NCBI GenBank assembly: GCA_019671005.1
Contig: CM033718.1
Location: 310,001 to 374,000, forward strand
Direction: 5' to 3'
Source of the DNA: Hibiscus mutabilis
Taxonomy: Eukaryota; Streptophyta; Magnoliopsida; Malvales; Malvaceae
Length of the DNA stretch: 64,000 nt
The notes beneath the pieces were generated by a model. It worked only from the letters and a program-made list of their open reading frames with translations. It did no database searches and had not been told where the DNA came from. This document shows positions 36,838 through 48,510 of this stretch, piece after piece. Every line of letters starts with the position of its first letter. Position 1 is the stretch's first letter. A program made the translations under genes and the position numbers.

Positions 36838-37448
36838 TGTCACGGCCCGCTCATTTCGGTCCGAGACAGATGCGTAACAAGCAACCCAAGAGGTTCTAGG
36901 CTTGCCAAGAAGACCACCAGACTTGGTCCGATCGTTGGAGACTGAAAGAAAGCCCAAATGCATTGAGCCCGGTAAATTAATAGATGGCATTTTACCGGGG
37001 AATATTCCAAGGGATAAGAATATCTCTCAATGTAAACACAAACTTAAGGAAAGAATATCATAGTGATAGAGTTTCCTTAATTAGTGTAGATTTGGTAGGT
37101 GGCTTTCAATCTGGGCCGTTAGTGTGATTCGATCTCGTCCGTTCATTGTAAGGGGATTCAACTATAAATAGGGCTCCCCACCTCACTTGTATCATCTATC
37201 ATTTGAGTAATACACTTGACATTTACTCTAAAAACAACACTGTAGTGTTCTTGGCGTTCTTGAGCGTTCTTTCTCTTGTTCTTGTTGCCTTTCTCATTTG
37301 TTCGGTTCCTTTTGGAGCGATCTTGTGTTTGTGAGTATTGGAAGTATTCGATCTTCCGGAGAAGGATTTCAGAGCTTACTTAGTCGTTTGTCTAAGAACA
37401 TCGACTAAGGCCGCACGTTGGGTTGATTCGAAGTCTAGCCCCGTGACG
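36838..37448 (+). repeat. 5' LTR of element 2
   Basis: 611 bp, with a TATAAATA box near 37,163. By eye it differs from the 3' LTR at about a dozen positions plus a few 1-2 base indels, so insertion is fairly recent. Confidence 0.88.
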
Positions 37449-37450
37449 GT

Positions 37451-37461
37451 TGGTATCGAGC
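37451..37461 (+). other. Degenerate primer binding site
   Basis: TGGTATCGAGC lies two bases after the LTR. It is the initiator tRNA-Met primer site with one base missing (normally TGGTATCAGAGC, as in element 1). Confidence 0.7.
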
Positions 37462-37489
37462 GAGTGTTCGGCGCAAACACCGATTGGAG

Positions 37490-38207
37490 ATGGCAAAGAA
37501 AGGAGGGAATGTTGCAGCACAAAAGGGTGTTGAGGCCCCGATCGACGATGGAAAAGCGAGGCGGTCCGAGCAACACCGCGTGCCTCTGTTTGGAAGAAAG
37601 GTTGGGAAAGCTCGAAGGATCCATGAAGGATGCCCGAGAGGAGATTGACGTTGTCAGAGTACGTCTTGACGAGCTGGACTCTTCGGGAGAGGAGCTCGAA
37701 AGCAACGTGCAGGATCTGAAGAACAACGTTCGAGACCTTGACCATTGTGCCGATAGTGCGGAAAGACGGAGTGATGCACTCGAAGCCGAGTTAAAGGCTT
37801 TGAAGGCGGAGATGATGGAGGAGATCAAGGAGCTCAAGGGAGAGCTTCAAGTTTACAAGGCTGTCGTGACTGATATGTTGAACACGGCAACAATCAAACC
37901 AAAGTTGGACGTGCCAAAGCCGAAGGAGTTTAGCGGAGCTAGATCGGCCCAGGACGTGGAGAACTTTGTGTGGAGCATGGAACAATACTTTCGTGCTACA
38001 TGCATCAAGGATGATGCGGACAAGGTAAACATTGCTTACATTTACTTAAGCGACGTTGCACTTTTATGGTGGCGGCAGATGCTCGAGGAGAAGAGCAAGG
38101 ATATTCCCATCGGGACTTGGGAAGAGTTTGGGCTGAGTTCAAGGGCAGTTCTACCCAAAGAACGCCCAACAGGAGGCTCGGGAGAAGCCGCACGAACTCA
38201 AGCATGA
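37490..38207 (+). CDS. Gag N-terminus: coiled coil plus gag core (frameshifted)
   Basis: The probable start ATG is at 37490; the reading frame changes within the first 100 bp or so. It then encodes a long heptad-rich coiled coil (about 37,590-37,880; ...DELDSSGEELESNVQDLKN... in type) followed by the gag core found in Ty3/gypsy elements: PKPKEFSGARSAQDVENFVW, then IAYIYLSDVALLWWRQ. Another frame change lies near 38,120 and the frame closes at 38,207, while gag sequence continues in the next frame. The product would be the capsid protein of the particle. Confidence 0.7.
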
Positions 38208-38214
38208 AGGTTCC

Positions 38215-39159
38215 ATCCTAGAGTATGTCAGACGGTTCACTGAACTCAAACTCCAAATCACGGACATCGCTGAAGCTGAAAGCCTCTTTATCTTCAAGAA
38301 TGGGCTTAAGCGATGGGCCAGAATGGAGCTGAAGAGGATGGGAGTCGAGGAACTCTCCAAGGATATGGCCGCAGCTGAATCCATAGCCGAGTTCGAGATA
38401 GTGGAGACTCTCAAGCCCCGAGGCAAGGGCTATGGTGGGGGAGTCAAAGATGGGGAAGGTCTTGTGTGCTGTGTCTGCGGAGGAAAGCACATGATGAAAG
38501 ATTGCCCCAAGAATGATCGCCTTAATGCTGTCAAAGGCGATGAGTCTGAGGAGTCGGACGAGGAAGTGACGAGACTTGGTGCGATTGCGAGTGTTAAAGC
38601 GATCAAGCCGAGGGTAGAGAAGCAACTAAAGTGCTACCAATGTAAGGGGCCACACAAGTTGCGAGCATGCCCACATGGAGTCAAGCCATCCAAGGGGGTG
38701 GACGAGCCCGAACAGAGCGAGGCTGCGAGACTTGGCTCGATGATACTGAGTTCTGCTAAGGCGAGAGTACGCAAGCAGAAAGGGTTGATGTTTGTCGACA
38801 TCAACATTGCGGGACGATCGAGGAGTGCTCTAGTGGACACCGGAGCAACCGATCTATTCATGTCCAAGAAGGCTGCCGACAAACTTGGTCTTAGAGTTGT
38901 GGGTTCAACTGGAAAGATCAAGACTGTGAATGCTAAGGAAGTTCCAATTGTTGGGACGGCACGGAAGGTGGAGCTGCAGATTGGTGAATGGAAGGGCAAG
39001 GAAGACATCAAGGTAATCAATTTAGATGACTTTGATTTTGTTTTGGGACTAAGCTTCCTTGACCGTATAGATGCTCTTATCGTTCCTTGTGCCGACGTCG
39101 TCTCGTGTTTTGGATCGCAAACAACGTTGCGTTGTGCCCTCGCATCGAGACAAGGGTAA
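38215..39159 (+). CDS. Gag C-terminus with two zinc knuckles and aspartic protease
   Basis: Continues the gag core (YVRRFTELKLQITDIAEAES). Two Cys/His boxes follow, CCVCGGKHMMKDC (about 38,467-38,505) and CYQCKGPHKLRAC (about 38,631-38,671), both spaced CX2CX3HX4C rather than the usual CX2CX4HX4C. The retropepsin domain then begins: LMFVDINIAGRSRSALVDTG (active-site DTGA at 38,836-38,847) and FDFVLGLSFLDRIDALIVPC. The frame breaks just after this, near 39,100; the next frame carries the family's post-protease linker (KGTKILTAIQLAED) up to about 39,210 and then degenerates. Confidence 0.78.
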   Translation: MLEYVRRFTELKLQITDIAEAESLFIFKNGLKRWARMELKRMGVEELSKDMAAAESIAEFEIVETLKPRGKGYGGGVKDGEGLVCCVCGGKHMMKDCPKNDRLNAVKGDESEESDEEVTRLGAIASVKAIKPRVEKQLKCYQCKGPHKLRACPHGVKPSKGVDEPEQSEAARLGSMILSSAKARVRKQKGLMFVDINIAGRSRSALVDTGATDLFMSKKAADKLGLRVVGSTGKIKTVNAKEVPIVGTARKVELQIGEWKGKEDIKVINLDDFDFVLGLSFLDRIDALIVPCADVVSCFGSQTTLRCALASRQG

Positions 39160-39209
39160 AGGAACCAAGATCTTGACCGCAATTCAGCTTGCCGAGGATG
39201 CTCCAAGCC

Positions 39210-39714
39210 AAGGAGACATCGCTTTGGGGGCTACTTGTTGGAGGGACTACTTTAGTGGGGCAAGAGTTGCCCGAGAGTCGGCTAGCGACATGAGGCCCGT
39301 GGAAAAAGCACCTTTGGGCAAGGTGGAAGAAGCATTGAACTTCAAGTGTGAAGAAGGATCAATGCGGGAAAAGTTGCCAATGGGCAACGAGGCACCAAAC
39401 TTCAAGAGGGAAGGGTTGATGCCGGTTAGAGTGAATGCCACGAAGGAGGCGCATCTCAAACTTCATCGAGATGTGCACAATGATGCAGAGCGAGAAGTTA
39501 CACGGCGGAAGGAACCAAGGCGAGCAGTCTGTATGGGAAGACAACCCAGTCCGAGTCAAGCGCTCCTTATGGGGGGAGCCGTTCTTATGGGGGAACATCG
39601 TTGCCCGATTCTGAGTTGGGAGCAAGCCAAGGTACCATGGAAGATCCAAGATCAACCAAGAGAAGTATTTACTGAGACAGCGATGAGGGCATCGTCGGAT
39701 TTGGTGGGGGAGAA
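39210..39714 (+). other. 3' non-coding part of element 2 with polypurine tract
   Basis: Where reverse transcriptase would be, the sequence has only short 'aaggtggaagaagcattgaa'-type repeats shared with element 1. It ends in the purine tract TGGTGGGGGAGAA directly before the 3' LTR. Confidence 0.7.
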
Positions 39715-40326
39715 TGTCACGGCCCGCTCATTTCGGTCCGAGACAGATGCGCAACAAGCAACCCAAGAGGTTCTAGGCTTGCCAAGAAGACCACCAGACT
39801 TGGTCCGATCGTTGGAGACTGAAAGAAAGCCCAAATGCATTGAGCCCGGTAAATTAATAGATGGCATCTTACCGGGGAATATTCCAAGGGATAAGAATAT
39901 CTCTCAATGTAAACACAAACTTAAGGAAAGAATATCATAGTGATATAGTTTCCTTAATTAGTGTAGATTTGGTAGGTGGCTTTCAATCTGGGCCGTTAGT
40001 GTGATTCGATCTCGTCCGTTCATTGTAAGGAGATTCAACTATAAATAGAGGCCTCCCCACCTCACTTGTATCATCCATCATTTGAGTAATACACTTGACA
40101 TTTACTCTAAAAACACTCTGTAGTGTTCTTCGCGTTCTTGAGCGTTCTTTCTCTTGTTCTTGTTGCCTTTCTCATTTGTTTGGTTCCTTTTGGAACGATC
40201 TTGTGTTTGTGAGTATTGGAAGTATTCGATCTTCCGGAGAAGGATTTCAGGCTTACTTAGTCGTTTGTCTAAGAACATCGACTAAGGCCGCACGTTGGGT
40301 TGGTTCAGAAGTCTAGCCCCGTGACA
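39715..40326 (+). repeat. 3' LTR of element 2
   Basis: 612 bp, close copy of 36838-37448, ending CCCCGTGACA. Confidence 0.88.
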
Positions 40327-40764
40327 ATATATATATGAAAATATTTTAAAAATAAGATTGGTGCAAAACATCGCAATATCCTTTGTATTTCCGGGAAGTG
40401 CCATTGATAATGTTGGCAATGGAAGTACTGAGATGAAGTGGCAATATTCTATTGGTTCACGTGGCAATATTCTATTCGTTCGTAGCAAAACCAACGAAGA
40501 TTGCTGCTCTATTCAACCTAGAAAGGCCTCGTATTTTCAAAGCAATTTCCTTTTTCAGTTTCCTCAATTGCCCCTCAAGTTATAGGAAAAATGAAGGGCT
40601 TTTTAGTAACTTGACTACCTATACTCACCCCCTATAAATACCATGATTTAGACGATCTAAGCGGTATTTTGTCTGATTTTCCCTGTGAATTTTCTAGTGG
40701 TTTCTTTCACGTTCTCCTTGATTTTCCTTTGCGATTTCCTCCCACTTTATTTCTCGATCAAACG

Positions 40765-42116
40765 ATGGATGCATTCTCGTCCTTCTTCGATTCTCAATCA
40801 AGAGGCAACCGTAGTTACGATACTCTGAAGAATTTCCGTCAGATCTCTCCCGTCGTTCAAACTCATCTTCGCTCAAACTAAGCTTCTGTTGAGGCTAAGT
40901 TACTTAATTTCTCAAATTATGATGTGAGTTGCTACCTATGATTGGGGCAAGCTGGATTACTTCTTTCTTGAGTTCTAAAACTGATAACTAATTTTATCAT
41001 TTATTTTTATACAATTTTTTTAATCAAAAATTTGTTTCTTGATTACCCGAGCTTAGCGTTTCTAACTTGCAGGTTTACTTGATCCTATGTTGTGCACTGA
41101 TTGCCTCTGCTGTTGGAGCTTATCTCCACATTATTTGGAACATTGGGGGTTACTTCACCACATTTGCATGCTTGGGAACCATTTATTGGCTCCTCTCCAC
41201 CCCTCCTTATGAACAAGTAATAAGCTTTCTTCATTTGCATGCTTTGAAGTACTCAGAATTCTGCAGCAAAAGAGGGTTTCTATTCTGATGGCATCGGCAG
41301 CGTTCGAAGGGTTTCTCTTGTAACAGCTAAATGTACTATTATATGATCGGGTGAAAATACTTAGATTTTGATCAAGTTAGAATCATGGTCATTGTAATAC
41401 TAAGCTTACACGATGACAATGCCGATTCATGTTCAAATCCCCCGACTTGTTTAAAGGCTAGGGACTTTTCCATGCTGGTCGATCACTTATATATGCCTAA
41501 TTTTTGTGTACCTTTTACCATTATGACAGTGTTTTGGTAGCTGCATTTGGCCTTTGCATGTTTTTCAGGGGCTGCTATGTTAGCAAGGCGCCGAGAGTAC
41601 CTTTACCTTGGTGGCTTGCTTTCATCTGGTGTGTCCATGCTTCTATGGTTGCATTTTGCTTCCACCATCTTTGGTGGTTCCACAGCACTCTTTATGTTCG
41701 AGGCAAGTGAAGATATTAGCCAGAAACTTTCTGTGTTGTTTTAGTGTTTTTAAAGCTGCCATTGACATTCTTCTTTTGCCTTTGGTTGTTCTCACAGATC
41801 TACTTAGGGCTCTTGGTTTTTGTGGGATACATGGTAGTCGACACGCAGGAGATAATTTAGAAGGCACACTTAGGTGACACGGACTATGTGAAGCATGCTC
41901 TGACCCTTTTCACTGACTTCGTTGCCATTTTTGTCCGCATTTTGGTAATTAGGGTGAGTCAAGGTAAGAATACATTCTTTTAATTTCTTCAATGGCTGAC
42001 TTAAGTTTAATTTAACTTGTCATTGCGGTATACACGAACCAACACCAAACATTCTCGTGTTTTAGTTGAAAAATTCGGTGGAGAAGACCGAGAAAAAGAA
42101 GAAGAGGAGAGACTAA
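40765..42116 (+). pseudogene. BI-1: Bax inhibitor-1 pseudogene
   Basis: Relic of the ER membrane cell-death suppressor (TMBIM family). Recognisable pieces in order: MDAFSSFFDSQSRGNRSYDT ... SPVVQTHL (40765-40875), VYLILCCALIASAVGAYLHI (41073-41216), QKRVSILMASAAFEG (41267-41309), FACFSGAAMLARRREYLYLG ... STALFMFE (about 41545-41703), IYLGLLVFVGYMVVDTQEII (41801-41860) and LKNSVEKTEKKKKRRD (42066-42116). Introns are kept, so it is a duplicated gene copy, not a processed one. Lesions: exon 1 runs into a stop at 40879 with its donor lost, the region encoding about 25-30 residues of exon 3 is missing, and GAG has become TAG at 41858-41860. It stands where the functional gene stands in related plants. 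Confidence 0.88.
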
Positions 42117-43118
42117 GGTGAGAATGTCTACTCATCTAATGTGAGGTTAGTTGTGGATAGAAGTTTGTTTCTTCTTCCATATTGATTTTGTTTTCTGTAT
42201 ATACGAGGCGGCAAGTTTTCCTATGTCTTGGAAATGATGGTAGTCTGTTCTAGTAATAAACTCAACAGCCAGAGCGGTGTGCATTGGTTTGGACATGAAT
42301 AAGGTTGGAATTTTTTTAATTTTTTTTCTAACCTTTGAACTGTAAACTTGGAAGGCATGAGTAAGGCTGGAAATGGTTTATGTTGTCGGCTTCTTTCATC
42401 CTGTTATGTTGCTCAAGAATTAAGATAGCATGCGAGGTTAGAGAATCATGCCTATCAAAACCATGGGTAGATTTAGGAATTTAAGTTTGGTGGTTCATCT
42501 ATTTATCTTATTTGATTCGATTACTTTATTTAATATTCTGAATCTCTCTAAACAATCAATGTAATTACAACAGACTAAATAAACATCGAAAAGTTTATTT
42601 TGTTAGAGAAATCTCCCTACTTGGAAATTGAATTTAAAATGTTATAGCAATTCCTAATTGATAAAAGTAACAAGAAAGTTGAATTAATAAAAAGGATGAG
42701 TACAAAAATTCGGGACAAGTCATCTTTTCTCTTCAAATAGAGCATTTAAGTTAAGTGTGATACTGTGAAAGTTCTTTCGAGTATCGTGAAAGTTCTTTTG
42801 AGTTTCAAAGACAGAGGTTATTAAAAGTTCAAATATTTGAGGTCAAATATTTGAGGATTGATCTAAATGTATTTTATGTAGTAATAATTTTTTTTTAAAG
42901 TATGAAGGGTGATTTAAATGTTATCTTATTTCATAATTGAGTGAGTGACCCAAGTGTGATATTATTCATGTTTGAGTGACTCAAATGTAATTTTTAAAAA
43001 TTAAATGACTTAAATGTAATTTTATCCATAATTAATCACTTTCCTTTTAGTTTATCTAAAAAATTAATGGCGGGTCTCGTATTTTTATATATAAAGAAAA
43101 TATTTAAATTTTACCCTC
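42117..43118. other. Intergenic region
   Basis: 3' flank of the Bax inhibitor relic and AT-rich DNA. A short internal duplication at 42,770-42,810 ('gtgaaagttctttcgagt' twice). No gene. Confidence 0.5.
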
Positions 43119-44212
43119 AAGTTTTTTTTTTGGATAAATGAACTTTTATTCATAAGAAACCACAAAAAAATACAACCCTCTTAGTTTACCACCCCTCTAC
43201 TTACCATATTTTGGCCTCTACAAATGAATCCCCCAATTATTCAGTAAACCTAAAGAACCAGAATCAAATTTTGTGCAACCATTCAAACGTACACTAACAT
43301 CATATCTGATTTTCCCAAACAGAACCGTAGCTGATCGAGAGGGTTTGCCATGCACTCTTCTATTTTTTTCCTGCCAAATATAGTAGTGAAGCAGTTCCAA
43401 GCTAAACGCACAATAACAGCAAGCAACGTCTTACCTCGCCTCTGCCTCTGCCTCTGCCTCTGCACCCAATTCATCAACACTGCCTAACAATCACAACTAG
43501 CAGTTAAATTGCAAGCCTGTAACACCAAATGCCAAATCCGCATAGAATACACGCACTCGGCAAACGGATGATCCTTAGGTTCACACTTCTCGCCACACAA
43601 AACACACAAAAGGTCAACCTGACAACCCAAGACATCATACGATTCTTATTCTTTGTTGGCAACCTATCCTGAATTACCAACCAGGAGACAAAAGAGAAAC
43701 GAGGCACAACTGGTCCTCTCCACACTAATTTCGCCCAATCCACTTTCTCACTATGATGCCTAAGTTTGTCATAAATAAACCGAGCTTGAAACTTCCCCCT
43801 AATATCCCCAACCTGCTGCAATAAGCCCCTCAGCTTCAAAATTTCTCCACGCCCAACTATAAGAGCTTTTCACAATCATCTCTCAAAAGGACTGTCCCTT
43901 GAGCATGTAGGACTCAATCCAAGCCACCCAAAGTGATCCGGACTGAATAAATAAAAACCAGATGCATTTTAGCATACAAGCTTGATTCTAAACTTCAATA
44001 TTTTTAAAACCAAGTCCTCCCTCACTCTTAGGATGGCATATTCGATCCAGCTCGCTCTTGCACCCTGGCCAGATCCAAACATCAGGAAAGATGTACAAAT
44101 AGATGTAATATGCTGAATCACCTTTGAAGGCAAAGTACAAATCCTACACCAGAAATTTTGGAGACTGAAAATCACAAACTGGATAAGTTGCATTCTCCCA
44201 GCAAAGGAGTTT
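43119..44212 (-). mobile_element. 5'-truncated L1-type LINE, 3' end
   Basis: On the minus strand the ORF at 43504-43839 encodes the zf-RVT region found at the end of plant LINE ORF2: WAKLVWRGPVVPRFSFVSWL and RLPTKNKNRMMSW. Frameshifted pieces follow to 43,218 (NCFTTIFGRKKIEE type). The element ends in a poly(A), seen as a T run at 43,121-43,131. A (CCTCTG)n run lies at 43,436-43,463. The reverse transcriptase proper is absent, so the copy is 5'-truncated and dead. Confidence 0.72.
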
Positions 44213-45313
44213 AATATAATCTTAAATTTTTAAATTTGTAATATAATTTCATATACAAAATATATAAAAACTATTAAAACTCAACCGCTGGGAATGGTGG
44301 AAATTTACTATAATCTGTAATCTAATATTAAATCAAAGTTAACAACATTTTGTATATATTTTTAAATTTGTATAATTTTTAAAATTTTAAAAAATATATA
44401 AAATGTTGTTAACTTTAATTTAATTATTAGATTTATTTATCTTAGATATTTTTATACATTATAAGTGTGTCATGTTCGAATCTCGTTAATCCACATTTAT
44501 TTACTTTCCATTGCATAAAGAACCAACTATGACTTATATAAATTATTTGCATTTTATAACACAAAAGTGGCTTTGGCCCAATGGCTTAGCCACACTTCTC
44601 TTCCTACTTTTCAAGATGCATAGATTTAATTCCCACCACTCAAAGCTAGCTTGTTGTGTGACGCATGTCAACACCTAATTAAATAATTAATTTAAAATGT
44701 GTAAATAACATGGACCAAATATAGATAATTATATCTTTTTTAACTGGCCACGTCACCCTACCGTTAACTTCTAACGGTTGAAAGTCACATTAAGATCATT
44801 TAAATAGTTTGATAGTTTAATTGCTTAGAAAAAAATAATGTGATTAAATTGCTACTTTATTAAAAATAAGGTGATCATTAAAGTAGTTTACCCTTAAATT
44901 TATAACTAATACAAAAAATTTAAAATCAAATCGATTTAAATTAAAAATAATTTAAAATATCTAATAAATCCGATCAAACCGAATTCTTAAAACACATTTG
45001 TTTCCTTTTTTAAATAGAAAATTCCCTGTAGAAAGTCCGGTCGTTTCTGGCGTTTCGCTGCTTTTCTAGTTTTCTTATTTGGACAAACGAAAACAAAAAC
45101 TGCAAATTTATTATTAAAAAGAGAGAGATAGCAGCGTAAAAATGGCTTTTTCATCTTCTGATCAGATCAAACCAATCTCAACCGTCAGATTATTCAGTCA
45201 TTTTTTCCCCTTTGAACAAACACTATGTGTTCCTTTATAATCCCCTCTGGCCTTTCCTCACCAATCTCTTGCGAATTGTTTCATTTTTTTGAAGATTTTG
45301 AATTTCTGGATCT
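44213..45313. other. Intergenic region and CBL promoter
   Basis: AT-rich up to about 45,000, then GC rises toward the CBL gene. 44,571-44,640 has faint tRNA-like boxes (see rejected). No gene. Confidence 0.5.
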
Positions 45314-45658
45314 GTAAGTTCCCGAGTTCTTTGTTTTTATTTTTCTAATCGAAAATTCCGAGCTTTGATGTTTTTTATTTATATATAAATGATTGTTAAT
45401 ACTCTTTATGCATTGGCCGTCGCATTGGTGAAAGATCTATGATTAAGTCGTAATTACGTTATTTGAATTTCGATAATTGTTAGATTGAGATATGTTTGAT
45501 TTAGTTAGCGCGTTTGTTTCCATTTTATTTTGGTTTCTAAGGTAATTTAGTTTTAATGAACATTCAGGGTTTAAAATGGTTTTGCTGAGAGAACACAGTA
45601 AAGCCTTGGCGTTTTAGCCTAGCAACTTCGTTTTCGTTTCTCTTTTTTTTTTTCCCAG
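45314..45658 (+). other. Probable 5'-leader intron of the CBL gene
   Basis: A strong donor (tct/gtaagtt) at 45314 and a pyrimidine-rich acceptor (tttttttttcccag) ending at 45658, three bases before the ATG. Leader introns are common in plant CBL genes and often raise expression. Confidence 0.5.
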
Positions 45659-45661
45659 TAA

Positions 45662-47878
45662 ATGGGCTGCTTTCAGTCTAAAGTAACAAGACAATATCCC
45701 GGACGCGCAGACCCTATTATTCTTGCTTCACAAACTGCTTGTATGTTTACAAATTACTATCTCTTTGTTCATTGATTTTACTCTATGGTCTGATTGGTTT
45801 CGTGAGGCGAAACACCAATGTTTTCTGAGCATTTTCTTATTTGTAGTTGTACTATGGCCTTTTGTTTTGGGGTTTGCTTCAAATTATTCTTGGTTTGTTG
45901 TTCTTAATGATTATCTGGGAGATGGATAATTTCAATCAGCTTGGAATAGATTATGTAGTTTGTTAAGCTTTTGCCTATTTATGTGCCCCGAATTTGATAT
46001 ACTTAATTGGTTTACTTCTGCAGTTAGTGTTAGTGAAGTTGAAGCACTCTTTGAGCTATTCAAGAGCATCAGCAGTTCGGTGATTGATGATGGGCTGATC
46101 AACAAGGTATGGTCATGTCGATGTGGTTTGAGATTAGGATAACTATGCCTGATATCATGTGTGTGTCGATGACGTGTTGCGTGGTCTCGCTTCTAGTTTG
46201 TCTCCCCCCGTTGTGTTGCTTTGACTTTGGTTTTTCTTGAAGTGCCTGCATTTGCACTCATGTCATACACATTTCGGACATGGATATATGAGGATATGGT
46301 CATCTAAATACGTGAAGAAACTTAGAAAAATTGAACATATGCCTGTCTTGTATCTTATACACATACCCTACCCAGTCAGAGTAACATTGGCCCTCCCTGT
46401 TCCCTTAGCATCGGAGGATTTTTTCACTTTTTTTTTTTTTTTCCTGTCAAAACTGAAAATTTACATGCAAAGTTTGATGCCCTTCTAACTCTTTTGTTGT
46501 ATATGCAGGAAGAGTTTCAATTAGCTCTGTTTAAGAATAGGAAGAAGGAAAACATTTTTGCAAATCGGGTAATATATTTTGTTGCCTTATGCCCTTATAT
46601 TGCTATTGGGAATTCAATATTACTTCAAGTTTTGAGTTTCGTTTTGCTTTGTCTAAGTTATGTTGGATGGGCATGAGATGCCTAGAAACGGGTGACTAGG
46701 TTGCATGATTATATAAATCATTGAAGTTTGTTTTGGGGAATGTTTATCACATTTATCTTGTACGACCGTTATGAGTTATGACTAAAATTCATTATGAATG
46801 TAAGATTTGTTTGAGGGCATGATATTCTATAGGTTGCATGATTTCTTACTCAAGTTGTAGTAGCACATCTTAACCAGTCTTAGTTTACTTCTATAAAGAT
46901 GAATTTATTTACCAATATGAAAATTTTGAATTGGATTATTTATGCAACCTTCTAATACATGCAGATCTTCGATTTATTTGACGCCAAGAAGAAGGGAGTC
47001 ATTGATTTTGGTGACTTTGTTCGTTCACTCAATGTCTTCCATCCAAATGTCTCACAAGAGGACAAAATTGATTGTAAGTGAACAGTTGACATGATCTTGA
47101 ATACCTAAATTATGTTAATCTTCCATCTTATTTTCGAAGTTGATTGTTCTAAATTTCAGTTGCATTTAGACTTTATGACATGGATGGAACCGGTTTTATC
47201 GAGCGTAATGAGGTATGTCGGCATTTGCATGTTTTGTTATTTATACATCATGCAGAGCAAACTGGTTTCAAAGATTACAAATTGCTGCATACAACCCATA
47301 TTCATATTTTGATTCCATTACATTTCTACTATTACCTCTTGCAGGCAACTTTATCTTCTGTGATTTTGGCAGGTCAAGCAAATGCTGATCGCACTTTTAT
47401 GCGAATCTGAAATGAAGTTGGCTGATGAAACCATAGAGGCAATTCTTGATAAGGTGAGAGCTTGCTGCGGTTTATTATACTGTTGAAAATATGCCGTCCA
47501 CGTCTGGCAATCTTTTACCTCTAAGAGGACTCTGTGTGACTGTCCATTTGAGTCTTTCGTAGGATGTTACTTGCTTTGCAACTATTTACTGACCCATGGC
47601 AATTCGGGAGCAGACGTTCTTGGATGCCGACATGAATCAGGATGGAAAGATCGATATATCTGAATGGATAAACTTTGTATCCCGGAACCCATCACTGTTG
47701 AAAATCATGACCCTTCCATACCTGAGGTATGTTTTTCTACCAACAATTACCCGGTTTACGTGGAAACCACATATCTCTGGGGAACTCATCCATCATATAA
47801 TATCAATCATGCAGGGATATAACAACATCATTTCCGAGCTTTATTTTTCATTCCGAAGTTGACGAGGTTGCCACATGA
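45662..47878 (+). CDS. CBL1: Calcineurin B-like calcium sensor, CBL1/CBL9 type
   Basis: Eight exons: 45662-45740, 46024-46106, 46509-46568, 46965-47073, 47160-47212, 47373-47453, 47614-47726 and 47815-47878. Phases close to 213 residues, the exact length of CBL1 and CBL9. The N-terminus MGCFQS has Gly2 for myristoylation and Cys3 for palmitoylation, which place the protein at the plasma membrane. EF hands include IFDLFDAKKKGVIDFGDFV, LYDMDGTGFIERNE and DADMNQDGKIDISEW. The C-terminal FPSFIFHSEVDE is the site phosphorylated by partner CIPK kinases. CBL1/9 with CIPK23 controls potassium and nitrate uptake and stress signals. Compared with Arabidopsis, residues 7-17 (KVTRQYPGRAD) are the least conserved part. 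The gene looks intact. CBL1 and CBL9 cannot be separated here. Confidence 0.92.
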
Positions 47879-48074
47879 TTGTTGGTTTAGATACATTTTT
47901 CTACATGATTTGTGCGAAGAAAGTAGGTTTAGATGTTATGAGGCTAAAGCTACCAAAGCATGCAAGAAAATAGCCAGCTAAACATGATTAGCATTGTTAG
48001 TTGATTGTATAGGGCATTATTGTAATTCACCTTTTCAAGAAAATAGCCAACTTTATATTGTGACATTTATAAAG

Positions 48075-48510
48075 TAATACTTTTTATTTTTCTTATTCTC
48101 ACACGTTTATATTTTTATTTAAATTTAATAATTAATTAAATTATATTAAAAATAATTATATAAATAATAAATTAATATATAAATTCTTCAAATATGTTTA
48201 TTATTATTATATTAAAAAATATTTTTCATAATCTGATTAATATTAATCGATACAAAATATTTTTTAACGGTATATACAAAATATTGATAACTAATAAATT
48301 ATTCAAACAAATATCGAATATAATCATGTCCTTATATGTCATTTTGTTTTTTAAAATAATTAAACAGCTATAAGCTATCAGTTAATTTTATTAAACACTT
48401 TTATACAATCAGCTAATACAATCCGCTAGTCAAACCAGCTAATATAATCAACTATCAGCTAATGTAATCCGCTATCAACTATCAACTATCCGCTAATTGC
48501 CAAACATGAC
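48075..48510. repeat. Dispersed AT-rich repeat, copy 2
   Basis: Matches 5025-5365 in order: 'attatattaaaaataatta', 'tacaaaatattgataacta', 'ttattcaaacaaatatcgaa', and the terminal 'ccgctaattgccaaacatga'. This copy is longer, with extra 'agctaatataatcaactatc' words near the end. Confidence 0.5.

Larger units (their letters stand above)
36838..40326 (+). mobile_element. Gag-protease-only LTR retrotransposon, element 2
   Basis: 3.5 kb. LTRs 36838-37448 and 39715-40326 begin TGTCACGG and end CCGTGACA (the left copy ends in G). A 4-bp repeat ATAT flanks it (36834-36837 and 40327-40330), although this is AT-rich DNA. The interior encodes a coiled coil, a gag core, two zinc knuckles and an aspartic protease, and then passes to non-coding sequence where reverse transcriptase should start. 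No RT, RNase H or integrase is present, so it would need a helper. Several frameshifts are present. Confidence 0.88.

Noticed and set aside
37376..39867. Minus-strand ORFs up to 190 residues inside element 2
   Set aside because: Antisense shadows of gag and protease; no independent motif.
40095..40316. ORF in the 3' LTR of element 2
   Set aside because: Lies wholly inside the LTR and is mirrored in the 5' LTR frame; a chance ORF.
44571..44640. tRNA-like or SINE-like boxes ('tggcccaatggcttag')
   Set aside because: The A-box-like word is present but the B box is poor and no arms fold.
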